Below, one piece after another: positions 47,223-59,050 of a stretch of DNA of 64,000 bases (position 1 is its first letter; each line of letters opens with the position of its first letter). The position numbers were made by a program, and so were the translations under genes. The stretch is from Hibiscus mutabilis (taxonomy: Eukaryota; Streptophyta; Magnoliopsida; Malvales; Malvaceae): assembly GCA_019671005.1 (NCBI GenBank), contig CM033747.1, positions 24,021,188 through 24,085,187 of the forward strand, written 5' to 3'. The notes under the pieces were generated by a model. That model ran no database searches. It was not told where the DNA came from and saw only the letters and a list, made by a program, of their open reading frames with translations.

Positions 47223-48690
47223 TAAATATACCTCCTTTGGTAGGGAGCTCAAACAAACAAGTTCTGTCAAAAAACTCAAAATACCATATCAAAGGGAGTG
47301 TCACCCTCTTTTTCTTCCGGCCTAACCATAATATTTGAATCGCCTATGACACGCCATTTCTCATTCAAGTCGCTTCTTAGGTTAGAGAGCATCTCCTAAA
47401 AAGCTTGTTTCTCCTCAAGATGGGGAAGGGCGTACATAAAAGTACCAAACCATTCCTTTTCCCCATTCATAGAATTCCTTGTATCAATGAAATTCTTATC
47501 TGACTCAAGAATTGAGATACTAGTGTCATTCATCCCCCATAAAGTAAGGCCCCCAGCAATACCAGTGGGGTTAACATAGAAGGAATTGTTAAATTTCATC
47601 TTGATTCTTATTTTTTTTCAAGTATCTTTTTTTTTTTTTTTTTGCTTCGTATCACTTAGAAAAATGATACTTGGATGGAATTTGAAACTAGCATTCTTAA
47701 GAGCCCTAACCGTGTCCTTGTTACTTAGTCCTCTTACGTTCTAAGTAATTAGCGCCATCGAGCAAAGGCAATCGAACAATTGAAACGTCAAACTCGGTCT
47801 AAAAAACCACACCATCAGAGAAAGAAGCTTCGAGGACTAGAAACCCACCACAATCAGAGGCAGAAAAAGTGAGCAAGACTGCCTGAAGCGCAATCAAAGA
47901 AGAAAACACCTGCAACTCTTGCGACCTCAAAACGGCAAACACATCAACCTCAAACATACACGAAAGCTTGGGCAAAGAAAAGACTAAACCACAGACCCAC
48001 CGACTAGAGGGAATCAAACTCGGATCCAAACGTGAGCAAAAGCCAGTTACTAACCAAAGCAGATGAGAACACTCACGCAAGAGAGGACAAAAGCACCCTC
48101 AAGCACCAACCACCACTGTCAGGATAACAACAAAGAGCAGAGGAGAACCAACAACTAAGAAAAAGGGGAGAAATAACCCCAAGCACTGACCACCACTGTC
48201 AGGATGATACCATATAGAAGAAGAAAACCAAAAAAAGAAACAGGGGAAATGAACAAAACTTGGAGTGAGTAAAGGCCACAAATCTATAATGGGAAAAGAG
48301 AGTCTTCGATCAAGCCACGAAAAGAGCTGGAGAGCCATGAAAACGAGCCAATGCCTCCCACTCACTAACAGGCAATCATCCACAAGCTCAAACACAAAGG
48401 GAATCAGAAGAAAAGCAAGAAGCGTTGTGAGCCAAAAATACAGGACCAAGGCTAGAAAACCAGCACCGAAATGAAACTGGAACCAGGAAAAACCACCATA
48501 GAAACTCCACCACAGAACCACCTTTCCAAAACCGACGGGGAATCAGAAAAGACACGGGATAAGCCTAAATCCAGCCTAGGAACCCAAGCAAAACGTCACT
48601 AGACCAGGCAGGAGAAATGGGGATTAGGGATTTTGCGAGAGAGAATTGGGGATTTTTTGGTCTTGCCGGATGGATGGGAATGTTTACTAT
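47223..48690 (-). pseudogene. LINE (L1-type) ORF2 endonuclease start and 5' region
   Basis: A minus-strand APE-type endonuclease begins near 47757 with MALIT, a stop, NVRGLSNKDTVRALKNASFKFHP and IIFLSDTKQ. It continues MKFNNSFYVNPTGIAGGLTLWGMND, NFIDTRNSMNGEKEWFGTFMYALP, KWRVIGDSNIMVRPEEKEGDTPFD and a final LPTKGG-like stretch, where Athila element 8 cuts it at 47222. A poly-A expansion (poly-T on plus, 47623-47643) follows the TKQ codons and breaks the frame. The 5' region to about 48690 is GA-rich on plus, with a 93-base duplication (about 48090-48200); its long minus frames look non-coding. The endonuclease would nick target DNA for priming. Confidence 0.82.
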
Positions 48691-49113
48691 TTACTGACGT
48701 AATTGAGTTGGACATTATTGTAATTCTTGAAGTTGAAGACTGCATACTTACTACTGGCTTTAAAAAAAGTTTACTTAATACCTAAATATTTATATTTAGG
48801 CTAGAAGTCTTGTGGAATAGACTTTTTTGTGACTAAGTATATTGGTCTTATAATATATGATAAGTTTTAACCTTTAGGATTATGAGAGAGAATTACTTTG
48901 GAGCGATATAATTCTTTTGTGATCTCTGCAACTATTGTAGCTACGTTGCATAGATGATTTTGTAGGGACGTGGAAAGAGTATTTGGGGATATAAAAGATT
49001 TTAAGATATATATATATCTCGTTATGAGACATATTGGGTTAACATGTATTTATACTCTTCGTTATATCTATGTTTATAATAGATTATTTATTTCTCTCAT
49101 CTATAAAAATAGA
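48691..49113. other. Unassigned AT-rich segment
   Basis: It lies between the LINE 5' region and the Ogre-like element. It has a (TA)n run near 49009-49018 and no supported frame. The Ogre-like element inserted at its right edge (ataga, 49109-49113), and it should continue at 61453. Confidence 0.5.
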
Positions 49114-50471
49114 TGTAGCGATAACCGTTTCGCTAAAAAATGGGGTTTCGAGGTGTTTGTGGTTTTTCGGATAAAAAATGTTTATTCCGTGGGGGTTTTA
49201 AAAATACGGTATTTTATTTAAAAAGGAGGAGTCGCCACCGGCCACTTAGGTAGGTCGGGCACCATAAAACCAGAGATTTAAAAACTGTTGGGTTCGGGAG
49301 TCGGTTACGGATGGGGAAGGATTAGCACCCCCACACCGCTCAAAATTGGTACTTTATTAATGATCGCTTTATTAATATTAAACTTTCCGGATTAAAATGA
49401 CGATTAATTTAAAATTTGATTATAAGTGCGGGTAAATTTTAAAGGCCCCGTTATCCGAGAGTAAACGCCCAACCACCATCACTACGCCTGATACTGGCCC
49501 CGTTTACGCTCGGATAAAAGGACACCGCATTGACAACTTATATTCCATTATGCAACCTTAAAAAGCAAAATAAATACAAAGCGGTAAAAATATAAATAAA
49601 TACTAATATAATAAAATACTAATCTAACATAAATAAAATACTAATCCGAAACATACATACATAAATATTAATCTAACACATAAAACGAATCTAACATAAA
49701 TAAAATATTAATCTAAAACATAAATTTAAAACATAAATAAATGCTAATCTAAAACATACATACATAAATACTAATCTAACTCATAAATAAAAACAAATCT
49801 AACATAGATAAAATGCTAACATTCATAAATATTAATCTAACACATAAATAAAAACAAATTTAACATAAATAAAATATTAATATAAAACATAAATTTAAAA
49901 CATAATAAATACTAATCTAAAGCATAAATAAACATACAAACTAAAAAAGAACACAATTTTAAATTAACTAATACTTCATTAAATCATAAAAATTACAATA
50001 CAAATAAAAAGGGAAGAAAATATACCTAACTAGGAGCTCGAATAACGAACCCCGACCGAACCCCACCGGGATCTACCATGACCTCTCCAAAATTATTAAC
50101 TAGATCGGACCTAAAATAGGACCCCGATCGAACCGGTTAGGACCGTGGGGACTGCCCCGGTCCTTGGCCAGCCGGGAGCTGATGCCCCCTTATTTGGCCT
50201 TGCCATGGCCGGCTCATCTTCCAAGTTGTGCCTCAATTGCCCCTCCCCCATGACTCCTATTTATAGGAAATTGGTGGCTCATGGGGGGTGACGTGGTCAT
50301 CCCAAAACCACATAATTTCTTCTTTTTTTTGCTTTTTGCTTTTTTTTTAATTTTACTTTTTTATATTATATTATTATTATTATTTTGATTTTTCATTAAT
50401 TTTATATTAATAATATTATTATTAAAATAATACTAATAACACTAAAACCCGGTCAAAAATGAGTGATTACA
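49114..50471 (-). repeat. 3' LTR of the Ogre-like element (1358 bp)
   Basis: It is nearly identical to 60051-61452. In element orientation it begins TGTAATCACTCATTTTTGAC and ends ATCGCTACA. It contains an AT-rich degenerate minisatellite (about 49560-49950) built from words such as taatctaacataaataaa. It carries a TATA box (CCTATAAATAGG) at 50267-50256, minus strand. The frame 48970-49221 straddles the LTR edge and is not a gene. Confidence 0.95.
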
Positions 50472-50486
50472 GTTGCCCCTCTTTGC
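50472..50486 (-). other. Polypurine tract (Ogre-like element)
   Basis: The minus strand reads GCAAAGAGGGGCAAC directly before the LTR start TGTAATCAC. It is enclosed by a strong hairpin (see findings). Confidence 0.88.
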
Positions 50487-50619
50487 TTGTTCTTGTGAAA
50501 CGAGAACAAAGCAAAGATCAAAAGCACTCATTTTTGACCTACTTCCTTGTCTTTGGCTTCGGAATCACGTGTTCTTCTGGAACTCTCCACTCTTCCTTAG
50601 CTGAATCTTCAGGCTTGTA

Positions 50620-51200
50620 AGCTCTTCTTATATAGAACTTCGTCACCTTCCGATCTTGGAGCTACGAGCTCTTCCTATATAGAACCCTTCACTCTGAAGG
50701 CTCGAGTTATGAGTCCCTCCTATATAGAACTTTTCACTCTGAGACGGTAAAGCTTTGAGTCCTTCCTGTATAGAAATTTTTGCCTTCAACGCTGGTTTCT
50801 CCTATATAAAACCTTCTGCATCACAGACAGGTTCTTTCGACTGGGATTTCTTCCTATATAGAACTGTTAGTCTTCAAACCCTGGAGCCGCAAGTCCTTCC
50901 TATATAGAACTCTTAGCTTCTGAAATCTCAGAGTTACAGGTTCTTCCTATATAGAACCTTTCACTCTAAGACAGTAAAGCTCGGAGCCCTTCCTATATAG
51001 GACTCTTCGCCTTCAACACAGCGGGTTTTCCCTACATAAGACCTTCTGTATCATGGGTGAATTCCTTCGGCTGGAAGTTCTTCCTATATAGAACTGTTAG
51101 TCTTCACCCTAGAGCCGCAAGCTCTTCCTATATAAAACTTTCAGCTCATGAAGCCTCAGAGCGGTAGATTCTTCCTATATAGAACCTTTATCTTCACATT
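50620..51200. repeat. Array of 13 CTATATAG-core repeats
   Basis: The core ttcctatatagaac recurs about 13 times (near 50628, 50674, 50730, 50768, 50810, 50853, 50900, 50947, 50992, 51032, 51082, 51128 and 51174), with spacing of 40-56 bases. A higher-order period near 228 bases is visible: 50738-50940 resembles 50964-51170. It lies in the 3' untranslated part of the Ogre-like element. Confidence 0.9.
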
Positions 51201-51214
51201 TGGGATTCACGCCA

Positions 51215-52525
51215 AAATGGCTACCGATCTTTCTGGACTCACGCTGTTAAGGCCATCGAAATTTTTCTTCAAATTTTAGGATTCACGCCTAAATGGCTGT
51301 CAAACCTTTTTCAAATTTAGGGACTCACGCCGAAAATGGCTGCCAAAACTTTCTTTAAATTTGGGGACTCACGCCGAATATGGCTGCCAAACTTTCTTTA
51401 AATTTGGGGACTCACGCCGAAAATGGCTTCCAAACCTTCTTCAAATTTGGGGACTCACGCTGAAAATGGCTGCCAAACCTTCTTCAAATTTGGGGACTCA
51501 TGCCAAAAATGGCTGCCAAACTTTCTTCAGATTTGGGGACTCACGCTAAAAATGGCTGTCAAACCTTTTTCAAATTTGGGGACTCACGCCGAAAATGGCT
51601 GCCAAAACTTTCTTTAAATTTGGAGACTCACGCCGAATATGGCTGCCAAACTTTCTTCAAATTTGGGGACTCACGCCGAAAATGGCTTCCAAACCTTCTT
51701 CAAATTTGGGGCTCACGCCGAAAACGGCTGCCAAACCTTCTTCAAATTTGGGGACTCACGCCAAAAATGGCTGCCAAACTTTCTTCAGATTTGGGGACTC
51801 ACGCCGAAAATGGCTGCCAAAATTTCTTCAAATTTGGGACTCACGCCGAAAATGGCTACCGACCTTATTCAAATTTGGGGACTCATGCCGAAAATGGCTT
51901 CCAAAACTTTCTTTAAATTTGGGGACTCACGCCGAAAATGGCTGCCAAAACTTTCTTTAAATTTGGGGACTCACGCTGAAAATGGCTGCCAAACTTTCTT
52001 CAAATTTGGGGTACTCACGCCGAAAATGGCTGCCAAACTTTCTTCAAATTTAAGACTCACGCAGAAAATGGGTACCGACCTTCTTCAAATTTGGGGACTC
52101 ATGCCGAAAATGGATGCCAAAACTTTCTTTAAATTTGGGGACTCACGCCGAAAATGGCTGCCAAAACTTTCTTTAAATTTGGGGACTCACGCCGAAAATG
52201 GCTGCCTAACTTTCTTCAAATTTGGGGACTCACGCCGAAAATGGCTGCCAAAATTTCTTCACATTTGGGGCTCACGCCGAAAATGGCTGCCAAACCTTCT
52301 TCAAATTTGGGGACTCACGCCGAAAATGGCCGCCAAAATCTTTAAATTTGGGGACTCACGCCGAAAATGGCTGCCAAAATTTCTTCACATTTGGGGCTCA
52401 CACCGAAAATGGCTGCCAAACCTTCTTCAAATTTGGGGACTCACGCCGAAAATGATCGCCAAACCTTCTTCAAATTTGGGGACTTACGCCGAAAATGGCT
52501 GCCAAAATCTTTCTTTAATGAAATC
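51215..52525. repeat. Tandem array of a 43-44-bp unit (about 29 copies)
   Basis: The unit runs ggggactcacgccgaaaatg, then gctgccaaac, then tttcttcaaattt. Copies differ by 1-4 bases and by a single-base length change (43 or 44). Because the unit lacks stops in several frames, long repetitive open frames appear (for example 51639-52535, 298 codons), but these are by-products. Such 3'-UTR arrays are known in Tat-lineage elements and can seed satellite DNA. Confidence 0.95.
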
Positions 52526-52609
52526 CACTTCTTAATACTCTTTGATAATTCTTCAAGTACCTGTCCAAAACAAACAAAAATTGACATACCCCTATCTATA
52601 TGATGCATG

Positions 52610-52800
52610 CAATGTAATGCTTTCTTTCTCCTCTTTTTCTCTTTTTTCTCTTCTCATTTTCTTTTTCTTTTCTTCTTTTTCTCCTTTTTTTCCTTCAATT
52701 TCTTCTTATTTTTTCTTTTTCTTTTCTTTTTCTTCTCTCTCTCTTTCTTTCTTTCTTTTTTTTTCTTCTCTTTTTTCTTTTAGCCATTTTTTGTTCTAAA
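52610..52800. repeat. Pyrimidine-rich tract (purine-rich on element strand)
   Basis: An almost uninterrupted C/T run on the plus strand, dominated by ttctttt and cttttt words. Shorter tracts of the same kind lie at 54160-54205 and 54575-54690. Confidence 0.9.
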
Positions 52801-55500
52801 GTCTTACACCCTGAAAGGTCGTTCCTCATATTTCTTCATCTCTTTACTTCTTCACTATATGCTCTTAAATCCTCATTTGAACATGCCTTCAAACTTTTTG
52901 TGCGGAAGGCTTTCTTGTCTTCGGGGTTATCACTCGTCTTCATAAATGATCTTCTGGTTCTTATATTATTCTTATAAGAACCCTTGTCATCTTCTTCGCT
53001 TGGCGTTGCCCCATTCAACCACGGGCTTCACTGCTTTGAATTTTCTAACCCGTCATACAGAGCCTTAATCTATTTCTAGTCACCAGGGTGAGCCAAAATG
53101 CTTCCATCCCTTGAGCTCATCCTTGATCTTCTCGTAGCACTTTGACAGGAACTAACTCTCGGTCCCTATGCTTTAAATCTCATCATCATTCATTTTTAAA
53201 GTAATACAAAAGGCAATTTACTTGTGTATATTTCAAAAAAATAATGATTGTTTGAAAAGATAACAGTCATTTCGAAAATCACAACTTGGAGGGGATACCA
53301 AACATTTTGAAAACATTGTTTGGAACAAATGGTAAACATCTTTTTCTTTTCTTCTTCTTTTTTTTAAGGAATGTTTGGAGAATGGTAAACAAAATTCGAA
53401 GTATATTGCCAAACATTTTAAAAACTAATGTTTGGGGGAAATGGTAAACATCAAAACTTTGGGAGAAAATGTCAAACCTTTTAAAACATGTTTGCCCCCG
53501 AAATATCAAACACCATAGCACATCTGCTTCAAGTTGCCAGAGATCAACTCTAATGAAGCGCATATTTAGAAGATCTTGACCATTGTGGAGATATATGCCA
53601 ATGTATAGTTTCTTCTGGTCTAATATGCTTTTGAGAGGAGCAACCCTACCTAGTTTCTACTCCGTTTAAGGTGGCTCTCTTAATCTCACTATCTCACCAT
53701 GCCCCATCTTTCCCTCATTTGGGTGTCGATCAAGCACTTCGAAGTTTGACGTTCCTTGAAGCAAAGTTAACCCTTATAGGCAGAATGAAATCTGAAGACA
53801 TTCTCATTCAACTTGGATATCTATGGATGACCAGAATGGTCTTTGGGGGCTTGTAATGTAGGCCTTTGGTTTATGGTTAAGTGAAACAATATTTCTGTAC
53901 TTGTGTAACTTGAATATGCCCATTATTCATTCTTTTTTTTAGATCACTCTAGACTGCCCGTTTTCGGGTTTTCACCCTAGAGTTCATTTCCTTTCTTTTT
54001 TACTGTAGGCTGCCTTGCATTCTGGCTATGTACTGATGTTCGTTTTCTATTCAAGAATGTTTGATCCTCCAAAACTCCTCGAAACTGAGATTTCTTGAAT
54101 GAAGGACTACGAATACATTTATGGGAATTCTTGTGATTGGCACGCCCAGATGAAATGTTATTCTTTCTTTCTTCTTTTCTCTTTTTTTTTCTTCTTTTTC
54201 ACTTTTTCTCTTGAATCGTTCTAGACTGCCCATTTTTGGGTTTTCACCCTAGAGGTCACTTCCTTCTTATGCACCTTCAGATCAGTGTATTTTGGTTGGA
54301 TATTGATGCCAGCATGCTCAGGCAGACTACTTTTTTTCTTTATTTTTAGGATCACTCTAGACTGCCCATTTTTGGGTTTTCACTCTAGAGGTCATTTTCT
54401 TTTTCGAAATTGGAAATCTTCGGGCCTACTTGTCTTGACTTGGCTTCAATTCGAGCTTCTATATTAATTTTCAAAACTGATATTTACTTGAAATGTGGAT
54501 TCCTTGTGTCTCTTACTCATAGTTGAAGTCTCGTTCTTGTATTGTTTGATATGTGTGTGAAGCATATACAATATTCTTTCTTTTCTTTTTCTTTCTTCTT
54601 TCTTCTTTTTTCTCTTTTTTCTTTCTTTTTATTTCTCTCTCTTTTTCTTCTTATTCTTTTATTTTATTTTTTTTCTTTTTTTCTTTAGACTGCTCATTTT
54701 GGGTTTTTAGCCTTGAATCTCTTTATTCTTATTCGAGTCTATAAATGTATCATCGAATCAACAAGTATCTATATTGGGTATTGATGCTATCTTTCGCTCG
54801 AAGTTAATTGCCTCTCTGCAGCTTTTCTGTTATTTACTCGATCTGGTTTGCTTCGGCCTTCTGATTGCCATTTCTCTTCTTTTCTTTGGTTTTTCATTTG
54901 GACATATCCTTGCTTTCAACCACTTTCTTCTGATGATTTTCTTATCTTCGTATCCAATCTGTCTGGTCTCATATATGTTTCTGGTAAAGTAAGAGAATAC
55001 CATTCATCGTCACATCCACAGATGTCCTGAGAAAGCCTTCAGGGGGTAGAGGTTTAGGATCAACTCTCATTTCAAGGATCTTAAACGACAAGTGCCTGAG
55101 AAGATAAATTCCTAAAATGGGAACTGCCCATTGTCTAAACACTCGTTTTGTTCCTCTGTTGGCCTAAGTAAACTAGTAGATACTCACATTTACAGTATCC
55201 CCACAACATTCAATCTCTTCTAAATATATGCAACTTAGAGTTGATCTTTGGATATGAAGCAAATGTACTATTGCATTCAAAATTCGAGGACCTGGTATAG
55301 AAATGATATATACATATGTCCATTCAAAAAATGCGTGTATATGCATATGGGAGAACAAAAACTACCCTATACAAATAAAATGTTTAAAGAATCGAAAAAT
55401 GTAAAAATGCTTTCTAAATGGAAATGTGATTTGTTATTCTGACAAACAATGAGTTTTTTTGTTGAGAATTTCTTTGTGAAATGATGAGAAAACCGTAGGG
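52801..55500. repeat. Ogre-like element: low-complexity region with dispersed short repeats
   Basis: This holds no pol motif. Around 53285-53515 a diverged unit with caaacatttt, gaaaacat and tgtttgg words recurs. A motif of about 30 bases, agactgcccatttttgggtt with a following ttcaccctagagg, appears at about 53951, 54222, 54358 and (partial) 54687, often next to a C/T tract. Open frames such as 54553-54744 and 54774-54992 are low complexity or lack recognisable domains. Confidence 0.75.
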
Positions 55501-55528
55501 ACCTTTGGACTATCTCTAGGGTACTAAC

Positions 55529-56460
55529 TTATTCTGCCCCTTCCAAGGTAGTGTAGGCTTGCCTCTTCTCTTGTTTTTCCACCGCTGGATCAACTCTCTC
55601 GTCATGACTCCCTCGCCAACCAACTTCTTGATTTTTTCTATTAACGACCCCAAATTTCTTAGTGTCATGCCCCAACGCCTCAATGTATAACTTACATATA
55701 CCTTGACCAGATAAGGCCATATGTCCGAGATGGAATACTCTGAATATCTCTAAATATGTACTTGTTCAAGGAATTTTTCTAGGTGATTCAGAGGAATCTG
55801 TCTGTCTTTTTCTCTTACGATCACGAGAACCTTCGAAAGTGGTACCCATTTATCTCTTTCTTTCCATTTGCTCCTAGGCAGGTCTGGTCTTTAAACTTAG
55901 GTCCCGAAGTGCATGTTCGTTTCTCTCTCTGACTGTCATAAAGTCCTCAAAGCTGGCTTTCATTTTCTCAAGCATCTTATTAAAGAAGAAATATGAAAGG
56001 TGGCATGAAACATGGAAGTCATTTTCCTCTTCATCTACTGGAGGCTGTACCTAGGTCGCTAAACGCAGCCACCTCAAAGCACATTCCTTGAAGCCTTCAT
56101 CAGGTTTTATCCTCGTACCCTGGAGATACTGATGACTTGGTGCTAGGTCTAAAACATATTTGTATTGCCCATAAAGACGTCGGTTAAGTCTCCGCATGAC
56201 TACACTTGGTCTCTACTCAAATAGTTGTACCATATCACGGTAGGTCCTGCTAGACTATCGTAGAGGTAGTGTATCGGCAATTTTTCATTCTCGATGTAAC
56301 CCTCTATCTTTCTACAGGACGTGGTCAGGTGAATCTTGGGGCAACTTGTTCCGTCATCATGCGTAAATCTGGGAATCTTTAAAATCCGGAGGAATAACCA
56401 AATCAGGGTTCAAATAGAGTTTTCTTGCATCGAAGGCATCAAACTTCTTTTTTTTTCTTT
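55529..56460 (-). pseudogene. Tat/Ogre-type gag (decayed)
   Basis: The minus strand gives a capsid-domain series: LNPDLVIPPDFK (about 56430-56390), QYKYVLDLAPSHQYLQGTRI and EGFKECALRWLRLA (56170-56060), a TAG stop, VQPPVDEEENDFH, FNKMLEKMKASFEDFMTVRE and NEHALRDL (to about 55890). This matches the order in Tat-lineage gag: a PPDFK entry, an LAPS-LQ segment, an FKE-A-RWR-LA-QVQPP box, then an E-R segment ending in a basic tail. The end (MALSGQGICKLYIEALGHDT, 55720-55529) continues it less clearly. Several stops are present. No zinc knuckle was recognised. Confidence 0.72.
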
Positions 56461-59050
56461 TTTCCTCTCGAGCCCATCTTTTAACTGCTCGAATCTTGAT
56501 TTTTGAGTGTCTTCAATTCTTTTATCCATGATAAAACGCTAATTGGTCTTTGAATTACTCCTCATAAAGTTTATGCAAGGTAATAATAATGCAAGGTAAT
56601 GATAATGTCATGTAAAACATGCCAGGATCGTGCAAAGCAATGCAATGCAATCCTAAAATATAAACATGAATGCAATAAGGTATTGATTCCAAAAGTGATC
56701 CACATAGAACGACATTTATTGAGGCCAAAATGTTTCATTATATCAGATATTAGATATTTACAGTTACTGATACTCTTCAGTGCTTACTTTCTTAACTTCA
56801 TCCAGTAGTCCGGTCAGCTTGCCTCTGTAGTCCAACACTTGGTCCATGTTCTGAAAAAGCCTGCCACCTTGTTGAGCCGCCTTACCTACTCAAGTAATAT
56901 CGATCTTCGGGTCTTCATCTATCCCCTACTTAGTCTTTCGTAGCTTGAAAGTTGTCTTTTTCTAATTGAAGAGTGTTGGATTGTTATTGCTCTGTCGTAA
57001 ACTTGTTTCCAAAACTCTTGTTAATGGCTAAGTTATTCTGTAGCTCATCTCTAGAGACTGTCGTACCTATTCCTAATTTCCTCAAACTTACCTGATAACA
57101 GTCTGACTTGATTCTTGATTGACTAGTTTCTCTTCTTCCAATATTCTGAGTCGTCCTTCAACTAAACAACACCGTTTATTTACTCTTTAAAGGTGACCCA
57201 ATCTAATATTCTTAAACACAGTAGAGCTTCTGGTGATCATTCAATTTTATCAAAGTTATCTCTCTTATCTGAGCTGGTTGAACTCGAAAGAATATCCATC
57301 TCCTGGGATGCCCCTATCTCCGATCTTCAAATTTAACTCGCTTGAGTGACCCACTTCGGCATTACTTGAACTTTGTCCTGGATATCGATTCTTCCTCGAC
57401 TTTTCCCCTCGGGTGATTGTTAGCTTACTATAGAATTGGGGAACTCCGTCTTTGAAACCCAAAATTCTCATCGTGATAAGATCTTGAACTTGTTCCTCAG
57501 GGCCCCACAATCCTCAATACTGTGACCCAAACTTCCTAAACGGTGTCGTAATCTTTCGGATAAGACGGTCTCTTCGCTAGAGACTTCACCGAGGTAATAA
57601 GGCTCTTCTCGATGAACATTAGGAGTAGTTTGGTGTACCTCACAGGAATTGAGATATAGTTTTTTTCATTACTTGCTTCTCGGGTTTCTTCTAGACCGAG
57701 CTCTACTTTTTGAAAGCCCGACTCAGACATACCTTCTGCCTGTTTATTGATACGGATCACAAAAGGGTTCAATTTGTCGTATTTAGCTGGCTTAGAGGTA
57801 AAATTCTGACTATCCCGCTTTCTATTCTAATCCTTAATCAGTTCTTATTTCGGTTCGATGGACCTTTCGTCAAAGTCTTTATCTGATTCATCACTTCTTC
57901 CCTCTGCTTCTTTCAACTCTTGCACTTTACTTTGCTCATTACCAGTACCGTGTCTCCTTACCGTGTCTGACCTGAAGTCTTCAGATGGTTCCTTTTCTAT
58001 TGTCTTCGATCTTGTTCTGGGACAAAACCCTGGATCTGTGCCCTCTAATATCTGACCAGACGACCCTTTGCCAATTATGAACGATTTCTGAGATTTGAGA
58101 AACTACTTTGGGAATCAATACCCTATAAATGCGAGAATGCATCCAAATGCAGTGTTGATTCTCGAACAGTCTTTAAAAATCTTTCAATAGAGAAAATGTC
58201 TGCTTGCAAGAAATTAATAATGAATTATAGGAAACAGTTGGATTTATTCTGGAGACCTTGACTTCGGGAAGCAAAACCTGTGCTCGACGTCGTCTTCAGG
58301 ATGATGGATGACTTCGTCTTCTCATCTTATTCTATTCCATGGACTCGTGACGTCATGATCTTTATTTTTGTGGCGTCTGAAAAGGCATCAGACAATATCT
58401 TTTCTTTTGTAGATCTGGGTATGTCTAAACAGGGATGGATTCTATCGATCCTAGGGGAGTACTTTAAAACTTTTTGGGGTTTAAATTAAAATTTTCAAGG
58501 ATCATTTGGTTTAAAAATTCCCCCTTTTTATTATCAAAAAATTGTAACTTACTTAAAAATAAAACTTTTAGGTTTCTTTTTGTTATTATTATTATTCTGA
58601 AAGTTTTAGGAGGAAAAAGATTCAAAGCAAAATAATATTTTCAAATTTTTTAAAGGAGTTAAATTAAAATCTGAGATTTTTACAAAATGGTTAAATGTGA
58701 AGATTTAAAATTGGGGTTCTGCAGCCCTGACTGAATCTTTTGCGTCGCACGTGCCTTACTATCGTACCGTCTTCTTTCTAGATTGGTCTTTGCTCGGCCT
58801 AACTTGATACTGTAACATTATCGTTTCCGGCAAAGCATAACTTTTTCTATTTTGAAAGCCTTTTAATGAATTGTTCTTGAATCAACACCATGTCATGATA
58901 TGCAACATGAATGCAAATAAAGGCGTTGATTCCGCTGGTAATCACCCTTTCGAACAACTTTCACGGGAACTAAAGGGTCCAGATTACAAAAAGGGTCCAC
59001 ATTACAAAATGAGTCCCTATTACAAAAAGTCTTAATTACAAAACAAAGTT
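56461..59050. other. Leader region of the Ogre-like element, mostly unassigned
   Basis: It lies between the small 5' ORF and gag on the element strand. Minus-strand frames 57772-57536 (MNPFVIRINKQAEGMSESGF) and 57510-57265 (MWGPEEQVQDLITMRILGF) are open and may be remnants of a Gag-Pol linker or an Ogre-type first ORF, but I cannot assign them. Sequence from 58060 to 59050 is AT-rich without a supported frame. Plus-strand frames here are probably shadows. Confidence 0.45.

Noticed and set aside
48099..48521. 140-codon minus-strand frame with hydrophobic, Phe/Trp-rich content
   Set aside because: It lies in the GA/CT-biased 5' region of a LINE, includes a short duplicated segment, and shows no domain. 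Composition explains the apparent membrane character.
51215..52525. CRISPR-like regular repeats
   Set aside because: Units are contiguous with no unique spacers, and the context is a plant retrotransposon.
51361..52535. Long overlapping plus-strand open frames (up to 298 codons) with repeated GDSRRKWLP-like peptides
   Set aside because: They result from a 43-44-bp tandem repeat without stops. All three frames are open and the element is transcribed from the other strand.
54553..54992. Phe/Ser-rich plus-strand frames resembling membrane proteins
   Set aside because: They are translations of C/T-rich tracts on the non-coding strand of the Ogre-like element.
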